In this document: positions 41,908 to 50,385 of the stretch, in pieces
How the letters are laid out: each line of letters opens with the position of its first letter
Numbering within the stretch: the stretch's first letter is position 1
Assembly (NCBI GenBank): GCA_964559535.1
Contig: CAZLIC010000013.1
Coordinates: 15,146-79,145, forward strand
DNA from: CAZLIC01 sp964559535
Lineage (GTDB): Bacteria > Pseudomonadota > Alphaproteobacteria > Rhodobacterales > Rhodobacteraceae
Direction of reading: 5' to 3'
Length of the DNA stretch: 64,000 nucleotides
Position numbers and translations under genes: made by a program
The notes under the pieces: model-generated
Databases searched by the model: none
What the model saw: the letters and a program-made list of their open reading frames with translations, nothing else
What the model was told of the DNA's origin: nothing

Positions 41908-42395
41908 GCATGATCTCCGGCTTCGGCGGTGCGCAGCAGCGCAACCCACAGCCACAGGAAGGCCAGAAACACCGCCAGCCCCACCGTTGCCGACATCGCG
42001 CCCGGCCCCGACAGTCCGGCGACCGCGCCATAGACCAGCATCAGCGGTGCCGTGGCCAGCATCGCCCAGAACAGCGCCAGCCGCGCGCCCGCATGCGTGC
42101 CCCTGCCGCCCCCCAGCTGCGCCAGAAGATGCGACAGGCCGGCCAGGCCATAGGCGATCAGCGGCAGCAGGAACACCGCCCCCATCAGCGCCCCACCCAG
42201 CCGTGCGTCCAGCGGAACAGACGGATCCAGATGCGCGGCACGGGCGTGCTGCGGCCATTGCGCAACGAAGTACAGCGCGCTCGCGCCCATCAGCACGGCC
42301 AGCGCGCGGTCTTCGCGCGGACCCTGGGCCAGCTTGGCCCGGAAGGTTTCACGCGGGCGGCGCCACAGCGCGATGATGTCGGAAACGACGGTCAT
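41898..42395 (-). CDS. YIP1-family membrane protein, first copy in suf operon
   Basis: A 165-aa membrane protein: a short cytoplasmic N-terminus (SDIIALWRRPRETFRAKL), then about four hydrophobic segments (LAVLMGASALYFVAQW, GAVFLLPLIAYGLAGL, LFWAMLATAPLMLVYG, VGLAVFLAFLWLWVAL). It looks like a distant paralogue of the next gene, with the same W-xx-P-R-xTF-type start common in YIP1 proteins. Its ATG overlaps the sufD stop (ATGA, 42392-42395). Confidence 0.72.
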   Translation of the reverse strand: MTVVSDIIALWRRPRETFRAKLAQGPREDRALAVLMGASALYFVAQWPQHARAAHLDPSVPLDARLGGALMGAVFLLPLIAYGLAGLSHLLAQLGGGRGTHAGARLALFWAMLATAPLMLVYGAVAGLSGPGAMSATVGLAVFLAFLWLWVALLRTAEAGDHAWT

Positions 42396-43669
42396 TCCTG
42401 AATGTCGATCCCCAACAGGTGCGCGATACGGGCGTTGATCGCCTCGGCAATCATCGGATCGGCGATTTCGGCCACCGCATCGGCCAGGAATGCCAGCACA
42501 AGGAAGGCGCGCGCCTGCGCCATGGGCACGCCACGCGACCGCAGGTAGAACAGCGCCGTGTCGTCGATGGCCCCGCTGGTGGACCCGTGGCTGCACTTCA
42601 CGTCGTCGGCATAGATCTCGAGCTCGGGCTTGGCCAGAAACTGGCTGCCCTCGTCCAGCAGAAGCGACTGGCTGATCTGGTAGCCGTCGGTCTTCTGCGC
42701 GCCGGGCTTCACCAGGATCTTGCCCTGGAACACGCCTGTTGCGCCGCCGCCCAGCACCTTCTTGAACACCTGCCGGCTTTCGCAATGCGTCGCGGCATGC
42801 GTCACAAACACCGTATCGTCGTGGTGCACCGCGCCATGGCCCAGCACCGCCCCCGCGACATGGGCACTGGCATGATCGCCCGCAAGCTCGACCACCGCTT
42901 CGTTGCGGGTCATGCGGCCATCGGCGGACAGCGTGAAGGACTTGGCCCTGGCCCCGCCCCCCAGCCGCAGGAACAGATGGCTGGCCGCGGCACGGGCCGC
43001 CCCCGGCGCCTGCACCCGGATGTGGTGGAAGGTGCCACCGGGCGCCACGTCGACTTCCATCACCGAGACCGACCGGCCCAGGGTCGCGTCGGTTTCCAGA
43101 ACCGTCAGCGTCGCCCCCGCATCCACCTTCACAACATGGTGGAGGATCGGGCCGGAACCATCCGGTTCGTCCAGAACAACCAGTTCGACGGCCCGCGTCC
43201 GACCGGCTGTTGCATGGATCACCGCGCCGTCGCGCGCATAGGCAACAGCCAGCGCGGCAAAGGGGCGAGGCACCGGCTGTTGGCCACGCGCCTCGAGCAC
43301 ACCCAGAAGGTCGCGCGCCCAGTGGATGTCGGCCAGCGCGGCCTGCGACAGCGGCTCGGCCCCGGTGCCCGAAACGTCCGAGGCAGCCGCATCGAATGTT
43401 CCGCCGCGGAACACCATGCGTGCCCGGTCCAGCCCGGCGAACACGTCCAGCGTCGCCGCATCGGCCTCGCCCTGCACCGCCACATCAGGTGCGTTGAACG
43501 CCGCGGGGTCGGTGTAACGCCAGTATTCGTCGCGCCGCCCCGGCAGTCCCATGGACGCCATCCGATCCGCCGCCGCACCGCGCGCCGCACCGGCCCAGCC
43601 CGACCGGTCAAGGGCCAGCCCGGCCAGACGCGCGGCCAGCGTGTCGGCCTTTGCTGCCGCAGCCATCAT
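42392..43669 (-). CDS. sufD: Fe-S cluster assembly protein SufD
   Basis: Scaffold subunit of SufBC2D. The 425-aa protein has a helical N-terminal part (1-110) and a right-handed beta-helix core. The conserved C-terminal block includes DDTVFVTHAATHCESRQVFKKVL, GKILVKPGAQKTDGYQISQSLLL and the metal-binding-type KCSHGSTSGAID. The start at 43669 overlaps the sufC stop. The next ATG at 43666 is equally possible. It follows sufC in the operon. Confidence 0.94.
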   Translation of the reverse strand: MMAAAAKADTLAARLAGLALDRSGWAGAARGAAADRMASMGLPGRRDEYWRYTDPAAFNAPDVAVQGEADAATLDVFAGLDRARMVFRGGTFDAAASDVSGTGAEPLSQAALADIHWARDLLGVLEARGQQPVPRPFAALAVAYARDGAVIHATAGRTRAVELVVLDEPDGSGPILHHVVKVDAGATLTVLETDATLGRSVSVMEVDVAPGGTFHHIRVQAPGAARAAASHLFLRLGGGARAKSFTLSADGRMTRNEAVVELAGDHASAHVAGAVLGHGAVHHDDTVFVTHAATHCESRQVFKKVLGGGATGVFQGKILVKPGAQKTDGYQISQSLLLDEGSQFLAKPELEIYADDVKCSHGSTSGAIDDTALFYLRSRGVPMAQARAFLVLAFLADAVAEIADPMIAEAINARIAHLLGIDIQE

Positions 43670-44421
43670 GCCGCTCCTTCCAGCAGCCGGGCATAGCCGT
43701 TCGCCTCGACCTCCAGCGCCAGTTCCGGGCCCCCGGTGGCGATGATGCGGCCGTCGGCCATGATGTGCACCACGTCGGGGCGGATGTGGTCCAGCAGGCG
43801 CTGGTAGTGGGTAATCACCAGGAAGGCCCGGTCGGGCGACCGCAGCGCGTTCACCCCGTCGGCCACCAGCCGCATCGCATCGACGTCCAACCCGCTGTCG
43901 GTTTCGTCCAGGATGCACATGCGCGGTTCCAGCATGGCCATCTGCAGGATTTCGTTGCGCTTCTTTTCGCCGCCCGAGAACCCCACGTTGACCGGCCGCT
44001 TCATCATGTCGGCGTCGATCTTCAGGCTTGCAGCCTTCTGCCGCACCACCTTCAGGAACTCGCCCGACGAGAGTTCAGCCTCGCCGCGCGCCTTTCTCTG
44101 TGCATTCACCGCGGTGCGCAGGAAGGTCATGTTGCCCACGCCGGGAATTTCGACCGGATACTGGAAGGCCAGGAACAGCCCCGCGGCCGCCCGCTCTTCG
44201 GGGTCCAGCGCCAGCAGGTCCGCACCGTCCAGCGTGGCGGTACCGTCGGTCACCTCGTACCCGTCCCGCCCTGACAGGACATAGGACAGCGTCGATTTGC
44301 CCGACCCGTTCGGGCCCATGATGGCGTGCACCGTGCCCGGCGCGACGGCCAGCGTCACGCCTTTCAGGATCGCCTTGTCCTCTTCCGTCAGCTTGACGTG
44401 CAGGTTGTTGATTTCCAGCAT
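43666..44421 (-). CDS. sufC: Fe-S cluster assembly ATPase SufC
   Basis: ABC-type ATPase that drives conformational change of SufB-SufD. The 251-aa protein has Walker A GPNGSGKST (about 35-43), Q-loop AFQYPVEIPGV, signature FSGGEKKRNE, Walker B CILDETDSGLD and the H-loop histidine in VITHYQRLL. The ATG is 19 nt after the methyltransferase-like gene. Its stop overlaps sufD. Confidence 0.96.
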   Translation of the reverse strand: MLEINNLHVKLTEEDKAILKGVTLAVAPGTVHAIMGPNGSGKSTLSYVLSGRDGYEVTDGTATLDGADLLALDPEERAAAGLFLAFQYPVEIPGVGNMTFLRTAVNAQRKARGEAELSSGEFLKVVRQKAASLKIDADMMKRPVNVGFSGGEKKRNEILQMAMLEPRMCILDETDSGLDVDAMRLVADGVNALRSPDRAFLVITHYQRLLDHIRPDVVHIMADGRIIATGGPELALEVEANGYARLLEGAA

Positions 44422-44440
44422 CTTCTTCCTTCCTGCCCCG

Positions 44441-45025
44441 TCACCCGGGGTCCAGCATCAAGCCGATCACCCGGCGCAGGTCGGCCGCATCCAGCCGCAC
44501 CGGCACCACCTCGAACCGCGCCATGCGGCCGATCCTGGCCACCGGCGCCGCAAACTCTTCTGCCACGCGATACCGCTTGCGCGGGACATAGTCATCAAAC
44601 AGCACCACGGCAGGGCGCGTCAGACGCAAAAGCGTTGCGACGAAACAGCCCAGCCGGAACCGCCCGTCAATCAGCACCACGTCGGGCTGCACGAAATCGG
44701 GCCGGTCCCAGACCGACAGCGGATAGTCCGGCCATTGCCGGAACGCCTCGTCCCCCTTCGGGATGCCCCATTGCTTGACGCGGCCAACGTCCACCCAGTG
44801 CAGGTTGACCTTTGCCGCAGGCGGGTTTTCCGCAAACCAGCCCTTCATCATGCGCACCCATTTCCGGTCGCTCTCCACCGAAAACACCACCCGGCCGGGC
44901 AATCCCGCCGCCACCACCGTCGAACCGCCCGACCCGTATTCCAGAATGGCCTTCGCGCCCGTGTAGGCCTCGCGCAGCGCCCCGGCCTCGGCCGGGGGCA
45001 GCGTCAGCACCGGCGCCTCAGGCAA
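44441..45025 (-). CDS. Putative SAM-dependent methyltransferase-like protein
   Basis: A 194-aa protein with a class I Rossmann pattern: motif I ILEYGSGGSTVVAA (about 27-40), an acidic end of strand 2 VVFSVESDRKW, and a later DVVLIDGRFRL, which takes the place of a catalytic or divalent-metal Asp motif. The start is probably TTG at 45025, overlapping ybjQ by 8 bases. It sits inside the suf operon between ybjQ and sufC. No link to Fe-S assembly is known to me. Confidence 0.65.
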   Translation of the reverse strand: MPEAPVLTLPPAEAGALREAYTGAKAILEYGSGGSTVVAAGLPGRVVFSVESDRKWVRMMKGWFAENPPAAKVNLHWVDVGRVKQWGIPKGDEAFRQWPDYPLSVWDRPDFVQPDVVLIDGRFRLGCFVATLLRLTRPAVVLFDDYVPRKRYRVAEEFAAPVARIGRMARFEVVPVRLDAADLRRVIGLMLDPG

Positions 45026-45329
45026 TCCGCACCGCCGTGCCCGAGGCCGTCACCATCATCATGTTGTTGATGACCTCGTAGTCCAGGTCGATCCCCACCA
45101 CCGCGTTGGCCCCCACCTCGACGGCCTTCGCCTCCAGCTCTTTCAGCGCGATCTCGCGGGCATTGGCCAGCTCGCCCTCGTACGCGCCCGACCGGCCACC
45201 GATCATGTCGGTGATCCCGGCAAATATGTCGCGGAACAGGTTGGCGCCCAGGATCGCCTCGCCGACGATGATGCCCTTGTACTCGGCAATGCTGTAGCCC
45301 TCGACCGAGGGGGTGGTGGTCAGGATCAT
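45018..45329 (-). CDS. YbjQ family (UPF0145, heavy-metal-binding domain) protein
   Basis: A 103-aa member of the YbjQ/DUF74 family, small pentameric proteins of unknown function. Landmarks are the start ILTTTPSVEGYSIAEYKGIIVGE, the central YEGELANAREIALKELEAKA and the end GANAVVGIDLDYEVI...TASGTAV. It is 4 nt downstream of a small coiled-coil gene within the suf operon. Confidence 0.93.
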   Translation of the reverse strand: MILTTTPSVEGYSIAEYKGIIVGEAILGANLFRDIFAGITDMIGGRSGAYEGELANAREIALKELEAKAVEVGANAVVGIDLDYEVINNMMMVTASGTAVRIA

Positions 45330-45333
45330 TCTC

Positions 45334-45555
45334 TCAGTCCCTCAGGTCCAGGCGCCGTTCAATCCGGTCAAGCCGCTGTTTCACATCCGCAAGGTCGGTG
45401 TCCTGCCGGAACTCGGACTGCATGAACCCCGACATGTGCGATTTCACGCTGCGCAGATCCGACGCCACGTCCGACATGTTGTTTTCCAGACGTGCAATGC
45501 TGACCTGCATCCGCTTCAGGATTTCCAGCATCAGGTCGGCACGGTCGTCGGTCAT
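45334..45555 (-). CDS. Small coiled-coil protein in the suf operon
   Basis: A 73-aa protein that is almost entirely predicted coiled coil, with heptad-like ILKRMQVSIARLENNMSDVASDLRS-type periodicity and a second helix DVKQRLDRIERRLDL. Its ATG overlaps the sufB stop (ATGA, 45552-45555), which supports expression. I do not recognise a family with known function. Confidence 0.72.
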   Translation of the reverse strand: MTDDRADLMLEILKRMQVSIARLENNMSDVASDLRSVKSHMSGFMQSEFRQDTDLADVKQRLDRIERRLDLRD

Positions 45556-47054
45556 CCCACCGACCCCTCCAGCGAAATCGCCACCAGTGCCTGCGCTTCC
45601 ATGGCAAACTCCATCGGCAGCGCCTGCAGCACCTCGCGGCAGAAGCCGTTCACCACCAGCGCCACCGCCGCCTCTTCGCCAATCCCGCGCGACCGGCAGT
45701 AGAACAGCTGGTCGTCATCCACCTTGCTGGTGGTGGCTTCGTGTTCCACGCGGGAGGTGGTGTTCTTGACCTCGATGTAGGGCACGGTGTGGGCGCCGCA
45801 CTTGTCACCGATCAGCAGGCTGTCGCACTGGGTGTAGTTGCGGCTGTCCGACGCCTTGGGGTGCATCGACACCAGACCACGATAGGTGTTCTGCGCGCGG
45901 CCCGCCGAAATGCCCTTGGACACGATGCGCGACTTCGTCCGCTTGCCCAGATGCACCATCTTGGTCCCGGTATCGGCCTGCTGTGCGTTGTTGGCGATGG
46001 CAATCGAGTAGAACTCGCCCTGCGAGTCATCACCGCGCAGGATGCACGAGGGATACTTCCAGGTGATCGCCGACCCAGTTTCCACCTGCGTCCACATCAC
46101 CTTGGACCGGTGGCCCCGGCAATCGGCCCGCTTGGTGACAAAGTTGTAGATCCCGCCGCGGCCTTCCTCGTCGCCCGGATACCAGTTCTGCACCGTGGAA
46201 TACTTCACCTCGGCATCGTCCAGCGCCACGATCTCCACCACTGCCGCGTGCAGCTGGTGGGTGTCGCGCTTGGGCGCCGTGCAGCCCTCCAGGTAACTGA
46301 CATGCGAGCCCTTGTCGGCCACGATCAGCGTGCGCTCGAACTGCCCGGTATTCTCGGCGTTGATGCGGAAATAGGTGCTCAGTTCCATCGGGCAGCGCAC
46401 GCCCTCGGGAATGTAGACGAACGAGCCATCGGAAAAGACGGCGCTGTTCAGCGTGGCAAAGAAGTTGTCGGTCGCAGGGACCACGGACCCAAGGTACTTC
46501 TTCACCAGATCGGGGTGTTCCTTCACGGCTTCCGAGATCGAGCAGAAGATCACGCCTGCCTTCTTCAGCTCTTCCTTGAAGGTGGTGCCTACCGACACGG
46601 AATCGAACACCGCATCCACCGCCACCTTGCGCCCCTCGACGCCCGCCAGCACCTCGCGCTCGCGCAGCGGGATGCCCAGCTTCTCGTAGGTGGCCAGCAG
46701 TTTCGGGTCGACATCAGCCAGCGATTTCGGCTTGACGGCCAGGGACTTGGGCTTGGCGTAGTAGTACTGGTCCTGATAGTCGATGGCCGGATAGTTCACC
46801 ATCGCCCAGGTCGGCTCTGCCATCAGCTGCCAGCGGCGGAAGGCAGCAAGGCGCCAGTCCAGCAGCCATTCAGGCTCGCCGTTCTTGGCGCTGATCAGCC
46901 GGACGATATCCTCGTTCACGCCTTTGGGCGCGTATTCCATCTCGATGTCAGTGTTCCAGCCGTGCTTGTACGTGCCAGACATGGCCTGCACGGTCTCGAT
47001 CGTCTCGCGGTCGACCCCTTCCCGCACGTCCTCGATCACCGGCATCACGTTCAT
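45552..47054 (-). CDS. sufB: Fe-S cluster assembly protein SufB
   Basis: Main scaffold of the SufBC2D complex on which clusters are built. The 500-aa protein shows GWNTDIEMEYAPKGV near the start, TFKEELKKAGVIFCSI, FRINAENTGQFERTLIVAD, EGCTAPKRDTHQLHAAVVE and the C-terminal GDKCGAHTVPYIEVKN with the invariant cysteine (Cys405 in E. coli), then SRGIGEEAAVALVVNGFC. Its ATG overlaps the iscS stop and its stop overlaps the coiled-coil gene. Confidence 0.97.
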   Translation of the reverse strand: MNVMPVIEDVREGVDRETIETVQAMSGTYKHGWNTDIEMEYAPKGVNEDIVRLISAKNGEPEWLLDWRLAAFRRWQLMAEPTWAMVNYPAIDYQDQYYYAKPKSLAVKPKSLADVDPKLLATYEKLGIPLREREVLAGVEGRKVAVDAVFDSVSVGTTFKEELKKAGVIFCSISEAVKEHPDLVKKYLGSVVPATDNFFATLNSAVFSDGSFVYIPEGVRCPMELSTYFRINAENTGQFERTLIVADKGSHVSYLEGCTAPKRDTHQLHAAVVEIVALDDAEVKYSTVQNWYPGDEEGRGGIYNFVTKRADCRGHRSKVMWTQVETGSAITWKYPSCILRGDDSQGEFYSIAIANNAQQADTGTKMVHLGKRTKSRIVSKGISAGRAQNTYRGLVSMHPKASDSRNYTQCDSLLIGDKCGAHTVPYIEVKNTTSRVEHEATTSKVDDDQLFYCRSRGIGEEAAVALVVNGFCREVLQALPMEFAMEAQALVAISLEGSVG

Positions 47055-48100
47055 CGCACTGCGCCCCCGCGCTTGTTCCAGGCCTTCAACCACACTTCGG
47101 CAAAGCGCAGCACCTCGTCTTCGGTCGTCGCGGGCCCGATGGACACGCGGATTGCACATCCGGCCTCTTCCGCCGACCGCCCCATCGACGTCAGCACGCG
47201 CGATGCGCGCACCTTGCCGCTGGAACAGGCCGACCCGGCCGAAATCGCGAAACCCGCAAGGTCCATCGCCATCACCTGCGTCTCGCCCTTCCAGCCCGGC
47301 GCGATCACGCAGGTGGTGTTCGGCAGCCGGACCCCCGCTTTCCCGACAAGAATAGTCTCCTTCCCTCCGGCCGACAATGCCTGTTCTAGAATATTTCTAA
47401 TTCCAGAAACCCGCTCCCACACCCCGTCGGCCAGATCGCGCGCCGCCGCCACTGCCGCGGCGCCGAACCCGGCAATGCCGATCACATTCTCGGTGCCCGC
47501 GCGCCGCCCCATCTCTTGCCCGCCGCCGCGCAACTGCGCCGCCACATCCAGCCCGCGGCGGATCACCAGCGCACCAATCCCCTTCGGCCCGCCCAGCTTG
47601 TGCGCAGACACCAGCCCCATGCCGCAGCCCAGCCAGTCAAACGCCAAGGGCAGCTTGCCGAACCCCTGCGTCAGGTCGCTCACGGCCAGACCGGCGGGCA
47701 GGTCCTGCACCACGCCGGTCTCGGAATTGGCCAGTTGCAGCGCCGTCCGGGCCGGATCGCCCACGGCGACCTGCCCACGGGCATCGACGGGCAAGGACGG
47801 GTCGCACCACGCCGCCACCGCATCATGCTCCACGCCCGCACAGGCCAGCCGCCGCCCGGCGCAGGCCAGCGCCGCCGCTTCGGTGGCCCCCGAAGTGAAC
47901 ACGATGTCGGCCCCATGCGCGCCCAGCGCCTCGGCCACCTCTGCCCGCGCGCGCTCCACCAGCGCCTTGGCCGCCCGCCCTTCGGCATGCACCGAAGACG
48001 GGTTGCCCGCCACATCCATCGCCGCCAGCATCGCCGCCCGCGCCTCGGGCCGCAGCGGCGCGGTCGCGTTCCAGTCCAGATAGACCCGTACCGATCTCAT
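47051..48100 (-). CDS. iscS: Cysteine desulfurase, NifS/IscS type
   Basis: A second PLP cysteine desulfurase in the suf operon. The 349-aa protein has YLDWNATAPLRPEA, GATEAAALA, the PLP lysine in VSAHKLGGPKG and the catalytic Cys in SAGSACSSGKV. It is shorter than IscS (about 400 aa) and closer to the NifS-like form found beside iscR in Rhodobacter. A cluster of rare A/T-rich codons lies at about 47341-47412. ATG at 48100 is preferred over TTG at 48109. iscR is 61 nt upstream. Confidence 0.9.
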   Translation of the reverse strand: MRSVRVYLDWNATAPLRPEARAAMLAAMDVAGNPSSVHAEGRAAKALVERARAEVAEALGAHGADIVFTSGATEAAALACAGRRLACAGVEHDAVAAWCDPSLPVDARGQVAVGDPARTALQLANSETGVVQDLPAGLAVSDLTQGFGKLPLAFDWLGCGMGLVSAHKLGGPKGIGALVIRRGLDVAAQLRGGGQEMGRRAGTENVIGIAGFGAAAVAAARDLADGVWERVSGIRNILEQALSAGGKETILVGKAGVRLPNTTCVIAPGWKGETQVMAMDLAGFAISAGSACSSGKVRASRVLTSMGRSAEEAGCAIRVSIGPATTEDEVLRFAEVWLKAWNKRGGAVR

Positions 48101-48122
48101 CTTTGCCAAAATACCCCGGGGT

Positions 48123-48139
48123 CCGGGGCAGCGCCCCGG
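48123..48139 (-). promoter_or_regulatory. GC hairpin in the iscR-iscS spacer
   Basis: Arms CCGGGGC (48123-48129) and GCCCCGG (48133-48139) around a 3-nt loop, followed on the minus strand by another self-complementary CCCCGGGG just before iscS. As RNA it would form a stable structure between the regulator and the assembly genes, possibly an attenuator or processing site. That role is inference. Confidence 0.5.
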
Positions 48140-48161
48140 GTCTTTTCACCTGCGAAACGCC

Positions 48162-48623
48162 TCAGGCCTCGTCCACCACGCGAAACAGCGCGGGCACGGC
48201 GGGGCACGGCGCCATCTTGTTCGTCACCACATCCGACAGCCGGGTCTGGAACAGGAACACATAGACCTGCGCCGAAAGCCCCTCCCACAGCCGGTTGGTC
48301 AGCGACTGCGCCTTGGTGCCCGACAGCCCGCCGCTGGCCCCTGCCCCGGTGTGCATGGCGTCAACGGTTTCTTCCACCGCCTCCATCACCTCGCTGATGC
48401 GGATGGCGTCGGGGCTGCGTGCCAGGCGGTAGCCGCCACCCGGCCCCCGCACCGCCTCGACCAGCCCGGCACGGCGCAGCTTGACGAACAGCTGTTCCAG
48501 GTAGGGCAGGCTGATGTCCTGGCGCTTCGACACCTCGGCCAGCGACACAAGCCCTTCGTTGCCCGCCAGCGCCAGATCGGCCAGTGCCACCATCGCATAT
48601 CGGCCCTTGGTCGAGAGCTTCAC
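48162..48623 (-). CDS. iscR: Rrf2 family regulator IscR
   Basis: Fe-S-sensing repressor of cluster-assembly genes. The 153-aa protein has the Rrf2 winged helix: STKGRYAMVALADLAL, SLPYLEQLFVKLRRAGLVEAVRGPGGGY. E. coli IscR uses three cysteines (92, 98, 104). Here that region has none, and the only cysteine is Cys140 in APCPAV. This fits the one-Cys cluster ligation reported for Rhodobacter sphaeroides IscR. The start is GTG at 48623 with GGAGGG upstream. It heads the operon and probably autoregulates it. Confidence 0.93.
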   Translation of the reverse strand: MKLSTKGRYAMVALADLALAGNEGLVSLAEVSKRQDISLPYLEQLFVKLRRAGLVEAVRGPGGGYRLARSPDAIRISEVMEAVEETVDAMHTGAGASGGLSGTKAQSLTNRLWEGLSAQVYVFLFQTRLSDVVTNKMAPCPAVPALFRVVDEA

Positions 48624-48756
48624 CGTGACCCTCCATTGACGCCGGGCCACCCGGCGCTTAAGTGCCAGCGGTGATCCCGCATTCGGCTTAGGTCACCCGA
48701 AGCCCATTGTCCACCAAGCCGATCGCCCACCAAGCCGCAACGGACCCGCCGCACCC

Positions 48757-49416
48757 ATGCCCGAAGTCATCTTCGCCGGACCCGACGGTCGCCTCGAAGG
48801 CCGCTACCACCCGCAGAAAGACCGTGACGCCCCCATTGCCATCGTGCTGCATCCGCATCCGCAGTTCGGCGGCACGATGAACAACAAGGTCGTCTACAAC
48901 CTGCACTACGCCTTCTACAACCTGGGCTTTACCGTGCTGCGGTTCAATTTCCGCGGCGTCGGCCGGTCGCAGGGGGAATACGACCAGGGCATCGGCGAAT
49001 TGTCCGATGCGGCCAGCGCGCTCGACTACCTGCAGTCGATGAACCAGAACGCCAAGCACTGCTGGGTGGCGGGCTTCAGCTTCGGCGCCTGGATCGGGAT
49101 GCAGCTGCTGATGCGGCGCCCCGAGATCACCGGGTTCATCAGTGTCTCGCCCCCGGCCAACATGTACGACTTCAGTTTCCTCGCCCCCTGCCCCTCCTCG
49201 GGCCTCATCATCAACGGCACCGCCGACAAGGTGGCGCCGCCCAAGGACACGCAGGTTCTGGTGAACAAGCTGCACGAGCAGAAGGGCATCAAGATCACCC
49301 ATGTGCAGGTCGACGGCGCCGACCACTTCTACAAGGACGACGAAACGCACATGAAGCCGATGATCCAGACGGTGTCCGACTATGTGAAGCGCCGCCTGAC
49401 CGAGAGCACGCGCTGA
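48757..49416 (+). CDS. Alpha/beta hydrolase
   Basis: A 219-aa single-domain hydrolase of the short dienelactone-hydrolase/YuaR-like group. Visible are the oxyanion segment VLHPHPQFGGTMNNKVV, RFNFRGVGRSQG, the nucleophile elbow GFSFGAWIG (Ser near 107), Asp in NGTADKVAPP and His in GADHFYK. The substrate is unknown. It is divergent from iscR across 133 bases and is followed after 1 nt by a small gene. Confidence 0.9.
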   Translation: MPEVIFAGPDGRLEGRYHPQKDRDAPIAIVLHPHPQFGGTMNNKVVYNLHYAFYNLGFTVLRFNFRGVGRSQGEYDQGIGELSDAASALDYLQSMNQNAKHCWVAGFSFGAWIGMQLLMRRPEITGFISVSPPANMYDFSFLAPCPSSGLIINGTADKVAPPKDTQVLVNKLHEQKGIKITHVQVDGADHFYKDDETHMKPMIQTVSDYVKRRLTESTR

Positions 49417-49417
49417 C

Positions 49418-49681
49418 ATGGCGATGATCGACGAGGTCATCGACCAGCTGGCACGCGATGTGCTGGCGGCGATGGACGAGACGGGCGACGACCGGCTGCA
49501 CGACAAAATCGCCAAGGTGCTGCTGGACGCCTCGCCCACGACGCAAGAGGTGTTCATCAAGGCGATCCGGGCCCTGATTGCCGAGCGCCGCGCGCGCGAA
49601 TACCTGGACCGCTCGCTGACCGCGTCGCGGACCGGCGGCAAGGCCCCCGATGCGCCGCGCGGCTCGGACGGCGGGCATTGA
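49418..49681 (+). CDS. Small helical uncharacterised protein
   Basis: An 87-aa protein, mostly helical in pattern (IDEVIDQLARDVLAAMDE, TQEVFIKAIRALIAERRAREYL), with a disordered Gly/Pro/Asp tail. It starts 1 nt after the hydrolase stop, and its stop overlaps the next gene (TTGA, 49678-49681), so all three are translated together. I do not recognise a function. Confidence 0.75.
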   Translation: MAMIDEVIDQLARDVLAAMDETGDDRLHDKIAKVLLDASPTTQEVFIKAIRALIAERRAREYLDRSLTASRTGGKAPDAPRGSDGGH

Positions 49682-50265
49682 GCGATAGGCTGGCACAGCA
49701 GCTGGCCTTTCTTGATGAGGCCGACCGGCTGAAGGGCGTGCTGCGCGCCACCACCGTGATGGGCGGCGCGCGGTTGGAAAACAGCGGCGAGCATTCGTGG
49801 CATCTGGCGTTGTATGCTCTGGTGCTGGCCGATCAGGCCGGGCCGGGGGTGGATATTGGCCGCGTGATCCGCATGTTGCTGATCCACGACCTTGTGGAAA
49901 TCGACACCGGCGATGTGCCGATCCATTCTGCGAATGGACAGGCGCATGGGTCGGCCGGTGTTTTGGCCGCCGAACAGGCCGCTGCCGACCGCATTTTCGG
50001 CATGCTACCCAAGGACATCGGAGACGATCTTCGCGCCCTGTGGGAAGAGTTCGAGGCCGCCGAGACGCCGGATGCCGTGTTTGCCAAGTCCTTGGACCGC
50101 GTGCAGCCGGTGCTGCAGAACATGGCGGCGGGCGGGGGGACGTGGGTGACCTATGGCGTGACCTTCGCGCAGCTGGAGACGCGCGTTGGCGCAAAGGTGG
50201 AACGGGGCGCGCCCGGGCTGTGGGCCATGGTGCGCGAACGCGCGCGCGCGTTCTTTGCGATCTGA
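49678..50265 (+). CDS. HD domain hydrolase, YfbR/5'-deoxynucleotidase-like
   Basis: A 195-aa metal-dependent phosphohydrolase of the HD_3 group related to YfbR, which dephosphorylates deoxynucleoside monophosphates. The metal-binding residues are in GEHSWHLAL (His about 40), LLIHDLVEIDTGD (the HD pair about 67-68) and a later SLDRVQP Asp. The start is TTG within the overlap with the preceding gene. The third gene of a short operon. Confidence 0.88.
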   Translation: MSDRLAQQLAFLDEADRLKGVLRATTVMGGARLENSGEHSWHLALYALVLADQAGPGVDIGRVIRMLLIHDLVEIDTGDVPIHSANGQAHGSAGVLAAEQAAADRIFGMLPKDIGDDLRALWEEFEAAETPDAVFAKSLDRVQPVLQNMAAGGGTWVTYGVTFAQLETRVGAKVERGAPGLWAMVRERARAFFAI

Positions 50266-50385
50266 CGAAGTTTCCGGCTTCAATCTTGTCGCGACATTTC
50301 GGTATACCACCGCATACCATCTTTCCCGCCGCCCGACGATCCGCTATGTGAAGTGCAACGCGACTCCAGCCGAGGGAACCCAGGG

